Shown piece by piece: positions 56,656 through 64,000 of a DNA stretch of 64,000 bases (the first letter of the stretch is position 1; the number at the start of each line of letters is the position of its first letter). The DNA lies in NCBI RefSeq assembly GCF_040581485.1, contig NC_090128.1:19026931-19090930 (forward strand), read 5' to 3'. A model generated the notes under the pieces. That model was not told the origin of the DNA and searched no databases. It saw only the letters and a list, made by a program, of their open reading frames with translations. This DNA comes from Linepithema humile. Its lineage: Eukaryota > Arthropoda > Insecta > Hymenoptera > Formicidae. The translations under genes and the position numbers were made by a program.

Positions 56656-59143
56656 CTGTCAACAATTTGGCTCACTTGATATAATTCGATATTTTGATAA
56701 GGTTGATATTAACATTTTTATTACGCGAAGCGGTTTCGCACAGAAACAAATGATAAACTTGTCTTCTGATGTGTCAAAAATCTTGGCAAGTTGCAGACGC
56801 TGGTTTAAACTAGCGATGTGTTTGCAATTTTTTTCGATTGATCGAATAAGTGTAGAATCGATAAAAATTTGATACAAGCCATCACCCTGAAACTACATTC
56901 GTGTTTTTCAGCATCCTTTCAACGTTTTATCTGAAAAAAAGGTAAGAAATTCATTAAATTTAAGTTAACATTAATGATTATTTACAAGAGAAAACTTCTT
57001 GAATACTTTGTACAAAATGTGAAAATTATATTTATATCTTTAACCAATCGTTTCGGTCGATGCCGAACGAATAAGCATTAGATAGTTTTGTTGATTTGGA
57101 TATTTGGAGGTGTAACATCGTCTCAGAGCCATGTGCTTCCTAGTGGTCCCCATCGCGACTAAGATGAGAAAGATGTTGAATGACCTGTCAACATATTTGC
57201 TGTCTTGACAACACTCTCAGGCAGAACTGCACAGGAACGAAGGAAAAAGGAAAAAGCGCCCAAGATGACACCCCTTCGTTCCACGCTCATTAGGATGAAT
57301 TCCTCGGTACGTGTCACGCATGTCTACTGGCATATGTAAATTTAAACTTGTCCAACCATACGATCCTTTTTTTCTGAGAAAGAGTCTGTGAAAAAATCTA
57401 TTACTGATATAAAAGATCTTTTGAATCGCTCAATGCAGAATATTACAATCCAGAATCAGAGGGCACTGCAATTTAAAACAATATATACGCAAATATACAT
57501 TATTAGATCGAATTAATTAGTCGAGATAGAACAGATTTAATTTAAAACACACGGGTTTTTTGTAAACGCGCACATGAAATTCAAGAATTATAGCAAGCTC
57601 CGAAATTTTATGAATATTTGCAATCGCTCGAAGGAAGATTAACATGAAATTTGAAAGTTACTCCGAGATATTTGAACATTGTTAGCGACAATTGTCCGTT
57701 ACACCCGATCAACGTAACAATACAATCTTTTCCGTTCCCTTATTCACGGTGGGGTCGGGTACCGCAAAAATAGAAGACAGACAATCTCGCTCTACTAACA
57801 AAACGTTGTGCGCCAGCAGCTGCAACCATATGGCATTCTTTCTGTGATCTTGCTTTAAGAGCTCGTTAATACGATCCTCTCGGATGTTGCCAACACACAG
57901 TTAATATTAGTTTCGAGTATGTTTTCTTAATGTATGAGCGACACCGCGGACTTCCACCAGGGCTTCTACCCCGATAACCACCTGGTTAACATCCTGGGTA
58001 CTTGATGTTATTTCTGAAAGGATATTGCGTCGGTTCCGGGCACCGTGTTTTAATTAGGCGGCTTCTCTCTGTTGAACAAACTAAATGTATTTCTTATTAC
58101 ATAACACTTATGAAGAATATCAGACGTGAATAAGATTAAAAGGCAAATTAGATTCAATCGTAAACAAAACTCCCTTTAATTGCGAAAGATAACAAAGTCG
58201 AAATTAATAAAGGGATTCTAAACTAATTAGTTTTCGAGTTCCATCAATTTGTTGCATAGATGCAAGACAATTAAACGTTATTCACAATTTATGTATGTGT
58301 GTGTACACGTGTCAGCCTTCTAACGATCTAACGAAACATCGATATGTTTCCATCATGCAAACTGTAATCAAAGAAGTTGTAGCCGTTAACGAAGGATTTT
58401 CTTTCGTGGAGTTACTCATAACAAGAACACGAAGAGAAACATAGTGGTCCATTGGTTCGCAGCCGACGAAAGCGGCGGAGTTTCTTGAGCTTTCGAGCCA
58501 ATGAGAATACGTTCGTCTTCTAAAAATACATTTTGAATCAGTAGGAGGAGATGAAACGACACCTCCTTCGCAAGAGACAAGAAACATTCTTATAAGTAAG
58601 TATATATCTCTTCCAGTAGAGATGAGTAGAACGTCGCGGCAACTCAGTCAACGCATCCGAGAAGAGAGTTAAACAATAAGTTCGATACAATAAGTTTGAT
58701 TAGAACTTGAATAAAGGAATCTCGCGCGTCTTCCTGATTGACAATCGTATCGCAGTAAAACAGTGGAAAGGAGATGTCTACGAAAAACTGAATTTTTCGC
58801 GCAAAATCGGTGTACGATTCCAGTTCGCTATGCTACTTAAAGATCGAAAAGAAAGGATCGATCGTGTGCGTACAACAAGGAACAAAATCTATATACACAA
58901 TATTTCAAGTAAAACTTACTTGAACGCGTTGGTTTTCTAAATCTGAACGAATTTTTCGCGACTTCCTAGACGTACCGATTATCATGCTGCGATATGTGAT
59001 TGCGCACGTTGTGAAACAAGCGTGTTTAACATCGATTACGCATTGAACAATCTGGAACGGTCTACGTAATTATTAGCAACTTAAAGTTGAATTAAAACTC
59101 GCATACTCTAGCATTTACATGTCATTCAAAGTAATATAAAAGG
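56656..59143. other. Long intergenic region upstream of the Dmrt gene
   Basis: Holds one candidate coding exon (57934) and a region near 57100-57240 with a strong minus-strand polypyrimidine acceptor (TTCCTTCGTTCCTGTGCAG) and short open frames on both strands. Neither could be joined to a neighbour. The minus-strand ORF at 58312-58587 has no family resemblance. The Dmrt promoter and 5' UTR probably lie in the last ~600 bp. Confidence 0.4.
57934..57997 (+). CDS. Candidate 5' coding exon, orphan
   Basis: ATG followed by 21 codons with striking G/C at third positions (AGC GAC ACC GCG GAC TTC) in an AT-rich setting. They read MSDTADFHQGFYPDNHLV and end at a possible donor G|GTACTT; unspliced it stops three codons later. 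The codon bias points to real coding DNA, but I could not find an acceptor that joins it in frame to the DM-domain exon, whose own upstream frame has a stop. The minus strand is also open here, so the strand is not certain. Confidence 0.3.
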
Positions 59144-60325
59144 ATGAAAACTGACGGAATATCCGGTACGTCCAATCGTTTGAATCAAAACATGGAGCAA
59201 CGTTTGAGGAGTCCGAAGTGCGCGAGATGTCGAAACCACGGTGTGATATCCGGTCTGAAAGGTCACAAGAGATCCTGCGCATGGAAGGACTGCCGATGTC
59301 CTTGTTGTCTACTGGTCGTCGAAAGACAGCGGGTGATGGCAGCGCAAGTTGCTTTACGCAGGCAACAGCAAGCACAAGGTGACAGCCTCCTGTCTTCAGC
59401 AAATAAAGCACCAGCGGACACCGTAAATCCTTATTACGTTAAAACGAAATACGACGAACCGGACACTGTCTGCGGCAGAAAATCCAAGAATTTTCAAAGG
59501 CATCATTTACATTTCACGCAAACAAGTATCAGCGTGACGCAGGGTTTTTACGGATTAAATGCCGTACATAATTTGCCAGGCACATGTAAGCATGATCTCA
59601 TACCTTAACATTTCTTTAAGATACATTTCGTCAAAAAAAAAAAATGTAGTTTGTGGCTGCGTTTCAGTAAAAACTTAATAAAAAATCGATTAGAAAAAAG
59701 ATTAATATTGCAAATGTAAAAGTTTTGGAAAAATTTGATCTATTAATCTAATCTGTATCTAATATTTCAATCCTGTTTTAAATTCTTTTGCATAATCGTT
59801 TTTAAAATACAGCTTATTCAATAAGCGCTTTCAGTAAATTGACTTATTCAAAAACAGATATTCTGTACATTCTATATATTTCATTTAAAACGCAGCAATA
59901 AATGTAACAATTTAATAAGAAAAGATTAAATTTCCTTTCTAATTCTCTTTGTGGCAAAAAAAAATACTATATTTCAATATTTATCGATATATCAATGAAC
60001 AATTGTATGTCAAATCTTACTTACAAAAAATGATTTGCACATTTCAGTATCACCACATCCGCGTTTGTTGAGCACTCTATCTTCTCTTGGATGCAATCAA
60101 AAACAAGAAGCTGAGCCCTCGCTGAAAGTACAATCCTTCCATTCTGCCTATCCGACAATTCCATGGTTCAACGAAGTAACGCAATCGTATTTGGCGAATG
60201 GAGACTTGAACAATTTTATTTCCACGAGGGATTTACGGAACTGTCCTACTACAAACAATGAATCTTGTTTAGAAAAAAAAGCACCGATTTCCTTCAGCGT
60301 GGAATCCATTATTGGTACGAAATAA
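59144..60325 (+). CDS. Dmrt93B: DM-domain transcription factor, Dmrt93B-like
   Basis: Doublesex/mab-3-related zinc-module DNA-binding protein of the nucleus. Exon 1 59144..59585, exon 2 60048..60325, phase-1 GT-AG intron, 239 residues. The DM domain (about residues 22-72) is complete: SPKCARCRNHGVISGLKGHK, then Cys and His ligands through CAWKDCRCPCC and the recognition helix LVVERQRVMAAQVALRRQQ. The GVIS and LVV-RQRVMAAQ pattern is closest, from memory, to insect Dmrt93B; Dmrt99B and Dmrt11E are less like it. No DMA domain is seen. The tail is Ser/Asn-rich and ends FSVESIIGTK, a short hydrophobic motif typical of repressor-contact peptides. Start chosen as the first ATG; a second Met (residue 17, before EQRLRSP) is possible. 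Convergent with LRRC49, with overlapping candidate poly(A) signals (AATAAA 60541; complement 60511). Confidence 0.8.
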
Positions 60326-60745
60326 AATCCCAATATATTAAGATTTCAATCGTAATAACAATTAATTTTATATACATAAGGAGATTCGTGAGAGGTGAAC
60401 ATTTTTATAGATGTTGTGCGAACTGTTTAGCAACAGTCACAAGTTAATCTCGATTCTTTAATATATTTTAGTAATTAAAAGAAGGATATTTAAACAATGC
60501 TTATATAGAATTTATTGTTCTATACATGAATACCAACTCTAATAAACATATTCAATATATTTGTAGCAATAACAATGCAGAATTGCAATGCGATGTCCCT
60601 GTTGATATGTATACGTTGCGTATCTCTCCCTAATGTTAATGCGGCAAAGCCCGAGCGTTGTGATTCCGCGTAATATCGTAGATCAAAAATCATATGTTAC
60701 GTGTTATCGCAGTACTGTATCTTACTTTAAGGCACGGGCATGATA

Positions 60746-63700
60746 TTACTTATTACTTTCAAGCGTTTTGCTGCAACGTTTCATGTATACGTCCATTTCG
60801 GAAAAGTCGGATAGAGTATTATAAGTAATGTCATACAGAATACACGGCCACTGCTTCTCTAAAACTTGCAACTTTCGTATGGCATTTATAGTGAGATTGA
60901 TCAAACTTAGCAAGTGTACTTTTCCCTTGTGTCTCCAAATAAGGTCCTCCTGTAAACAGATTGTGGACACACACTTCAATCAAAATCTTACCGTTTGTTA
61001 CAATTTTCAAGTATGTACTAACTTGTAAAATCTAGCATAAAACACTATCTATTATAACAGATAATACAACTTTTTTTTCAAACTTTCATTACCTGTGTTA
61101 CATTTCCTTTTCTCCACTGTAACGCTTCCTTGGCAACGACACTTCTAAGCGCCGGGTCGCAGTTGAACAAAAATTGTTTGGCAGTAATTTGCTCCCCGCT
61201 TTGTCTTTGCACTTTTTCTAAATGAAGTCTTTGTAACAAAGGTTGTAATAAAGAATCTGGCAGTGAACACATAACTATATCAACGAGACCAGCGTATTCT
61301 CGATTTGCGAGTTCGATTTCTTCAGCCGTAATCTATAAAAAAATTGCAAATTTTTAATTATAATAGATTTACTGCATTCATATTCTTCGTTAAAACAAAT
61401 CTGGCATTAAAAAGATGAGCAGTAGCTATATTTGAAAGCTATACCTCCTTGCCATTGATAATTGCAAGTCCCCAATGAGCTAATCGAAATATAGCATACA
61501 TTTTCCAGTCCTTGGACACAATAGGATTTCCCGCATCTACTTGTATGCTCGTCAATCCCTGTACTTCAGCCAGAGCATTCAGCTGACCAAGAAGACTGAT
61601 GTTAGTTTCTTTGAACACGAAATGTTCCGCGTGAGGAAATCTATTTTTCACTTTGCTTAGAATCTTCGCCACGTCGTTAAATTGTACATAATTAAATTTC
61701 ACAACATTGACATCTTGAGCCTTTGACACGTCCCAAGTCCTATCTATAAAGCGTAAAGCACCTTGACCATAAATGTTTAAGCATCGACCAACAATCTCTA
61801 TTAAATAATCTCCGCCTGCAAAGATATTTTATTTCAAACATAAGCGCATAAGACAACATTAGAAGAAATAAAAAAATTTTAGCCTACCCTGTTCCCTCTC
61901 TTTAGGTGGTATTTGTTGGGGCGGCGGACTTGGCGGAGCGAGAGCTTTCGCTCTCGCCGTCGCGGCTCTATTACTCTTATAGTATTCTACCTTCTTTGCT
62001 TGAGCACTCTTAATTCTACCTTTATCGCACTCGTGAGATTTGTGAACTACGTTCTTAGGAATTGATAAAGTGCCAGAATCTCTTAACAATGATTTACAAC
62101 TATCTAAACTGCTAGTCTTTGAGCTCAACGAGCAATAGCCAGAACTTATAGTCGATTTTGACTGACAATTACTCTGCTCGTCTTGATTATGAAATATTTT
62201 TATATTTTGAATCAATTTGTTGCTTAAGCTTTTATGTTCGTTCATTGCCGTGTCGCAGTGTGTCAAGAATCTCTGAGTAACCGTCTTATCCTGCATGTGG
62301 CTCTCATGATCTTCATCATTGAAACTTTCCGTGGTAATCGGAGATACATCCTTCGCTGCAGTAAACTTTTTACAGATAGTAGACTTGTCGTAATCCATAG
62401 ATGAGGCGCAACTGTTATTCGGAGTAAACAGATGACATCTCAAACCACTTTTTAAACTTTCATGGCTCTCCGAACTGTTAGATTCGCTATCCGATAAATT
62501 ATCCATGCTATTAAGCATCTTCATTTTACGAGCATTTTCTTTATTAAGCAATTTATCCTCGGATTTATTGGTTGTTAAACTATCTACTATCGAACCCAAT
62601 ATAGGCGGAAGCTTGAATTCCAAAGGATATGATTTAGAGGTATCTTCGAATTTGAACAAATTATCGCTGGAGCTGCTTCTCTTTTTTATATGTATCTTTT
62701 TTGCTTCCACATTTTCATTTATCGATGTAAGACTACCGAAGCCCTTGGTTTTAGCTTTGTCTAAACTTTTCGGATTTATAGCATTAAATTTATTTGAACT
62801 TTGTACGTGTAATATATTGTTGCCTGTATTATTGCCCATCATTCTATTGGAATTATCATTAGGGACTTTAGTTCTAGATCTGAGAAATTCCCAATTTGTT
62901 TTAGCATTTGATATCACCTCTTCTCTGCGCACGTTCATGCAAACTTGTGCACTGAGATCAAGGAATGCCGAATTAGTCTGTTCTTTAGAGGATCTCCAAG
63001 CCATTCCTGTTCTCCGAATTTGTTCGTTAATTTGTATTGTTGATAAAAGTTGTAGATTTGGCAGATATGAGACAAGGAAAGGGATATAATCAGTATTTGA
63101 AGTTACTGGATTGCCATCTATTGTTATCTCCTTAATTTGCAAAGCTTTTGCGAGGCTACTCATATCTTCGATTCTGAAAGATTAAGATAACTCGACTTTA
63201 TATGTACTTCAAATAAATATTTTTTCATTTAATTGTTGTGAGAAAGGAACAAGTTAAGGAACATATAAAACAATACGAAATTATATAATAAAAATCAAAT
63301 TTGTACATGTAAATATATATATTTAAAATCAATATAAAATATAATATAAAAATATAATATAAAAATAGGTATAAATATAAAAAAACATGTAACAAAACAG
63401 AATAAAACATTTTCTACTAACTACATAATAATCTTTAAAATACTTACTTCTGAATATCATTGTTACTCAAATATAATTTTTGCAATTGTGGCGTTTCACC
63501 AAAGCCTAACAATTTTTTTAATTTATTTCGCCGCAGATTTAATTCTTTTAATGAGATTAATCCTTGAAAATCATTGGAACCTATAGTTTTAATGTTATTT
63601 CCTGCTAAATTGAGCACTTTTAATGATGATAAATCCTCCAAGCCAGTAATTTGCTGAATCTGATTGCCATGCAAGTCCAAAACTTCTAGCTTGAAAAGAT

Positions 63701-64000
63701 GCTTTAAACCCTCAATTTTTCTTATTCTGTTCTTCCCTATTAAAAGCACTCTTAAATTTTCCAAAAGATCGAGATTGCATACTTTCTCTATTTGATTATC
63801 GTATAAATCAAGAAATACAAGTTTTGTCAATTGAGAAAAGTTAGAACTTTCAATCTTGGTCAAGAGATTATGCTGAAGAGACATTAATCGCAATTTCGGC
63901 TCCCCAATTACATTGGGAAATGTTGTCAGACCTCGCCTATCGAGACATATTCTGTCAGGGTTCTTTTCTCGTTCGGCAGGAGTTCTTGATGCCACAATTG
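60746..64000 (-). CDS. LRRC49: Leucine-rich repeat protein 49 (tubulin polyglutamylase complex), 5'-partial
   Basis: Subunit of the tubulin polyglutamylase complex at centrosomes, cilia and axons. Exons (minus strand): >64000..63448, 63173..61888, 61815..61445, 61332..61093, 60949..60746. All junctions are GT-AG and in frame; the stop is TAA after SNK. The gene starts beyond the right edge: the frame is open to base 64000. Exon 1 here contains NPDRICLDRRGLT and six or more LRRs (LVFLDLYDNQIEKV, LRVLLIGKNRIRKI, LEVLDLHGNQIQQI, LKVLNLAGNNIKTI, LKELNLRRNKLKKL), the LRRC49 signature. The large second exon completes the LRR cap (ITIDGNPV), then is low-complexity Ser/Asn-rich (~residues 230-600) and ends in a PPSPPPQQIPP stretch. 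The last three exons form a conserved C-terminal domain (GGDYLIEIVGRCLNIYGQGA). Confidence 0.93.

Noticed and set aside
57100..57245. Possible exon with strong polypyrimidine acceptor on the minus strand
   Set aside because: Open frames exist on both strands, but none could be joined by phase to the Cys-rich gene at 55.75-56.64 kb or to any other neighbour.
58312..58587. 91-codon minus-strand ORF with many Cys and Ser
   Set aside because: No recognisable domain, no supporting splice context, composition close to random; probably 5' flank of Dmrt.
62505..63089. 194-codon hydrophobic plus-strand ORF
   Set aside because: Exact antisense of the Ser/Asn/Lys-rich LRRC49 exon; hydrophobicity is an artefact of the complementary codons.
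1..64000. CRISPR arrays, bacterial operons, tRNA or rRNA genes
   Set aside because: Introns, poly(A) signals and gene content are clearly eukaryotic; no cloverleaf with A and B boxes or rRNA-like stretch was seen by eye.

Overview
The window looks like an AT-rich insect nuclear genome, most probably a hymenopteran such as an ant. The support is GT-AG introns of about 60-250 bp, insect-type single-copy genes (GTF3C3, LIG4, a Dmrt gene, LRRC49), Ty1/copia, hAT-MITE and Penelope-like repeats, and a lineage-style tandem receptor expansion. The species call is inference; nothing in the sequence fixes it. I see no tRNA, rRNA or CRISPR array.

Region 1 (1-45.4 kb) is a one-way (minus strand) tandem array of ten class A, peptide-type G-protein-coupled receptor genes, called R1-R10 here. 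Each has a roughly 260-codon exon 1 (N terminus to TM6) and a short exon 2 (TM7 plus C tail) that I reconstructed by hand. R3, R4, R5 and R9 have complete open frames and R1 is open but cut by the left edge. R2, R7 and R10 each carry a single stop codon, all three at a Trp codon. R8 has a 1-nt deletion and R6 has a hAT-type MITE in exon 1 beside its splice donor. Between the genes lie orphan TM7-exon relics, duplicated intergenic blocks, two copies of one degenerate copia insertion, a 2-kb GC-rich putative solo LTR and several MITEs. Exon and flank comparison shows mosaic receptors, as expected from unequal crossing-over or gene conversion.

Region 2 (45.8-54.3 kb) holds two plus-strand housekeeping genes in tandem: GTF3C3 (TFIIIC TPR subunit, 4 exons, one with a GC donor; its largest intron is nearly filled by an inverted-repeat element with hammerhead-like motifs) and LIG4 (DNA ligase IV, 11 exons).

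Region 3 (54.3-64 kb) holds a previously unlisted four-exon small Cys-rich membrane or secreted protein gene on the minus strand (55.75-56.64 kb), a candidate orphan coding exon at 57.93 kb, a two-exon Dmrt (DM-domain) gene on the plus strand, and the convergent minus-strand gene LRRC49 (tubulin polyglutamylase complex subunit), which runs off the right edge.

The array is probably a chemosensory or neuropeptide receptor family under birth-and-death evolution. The flanking genes are unrelated core-function genes (Pol III transcription, end-joining repair, developmental or sex-related transcription, tubulin modification).
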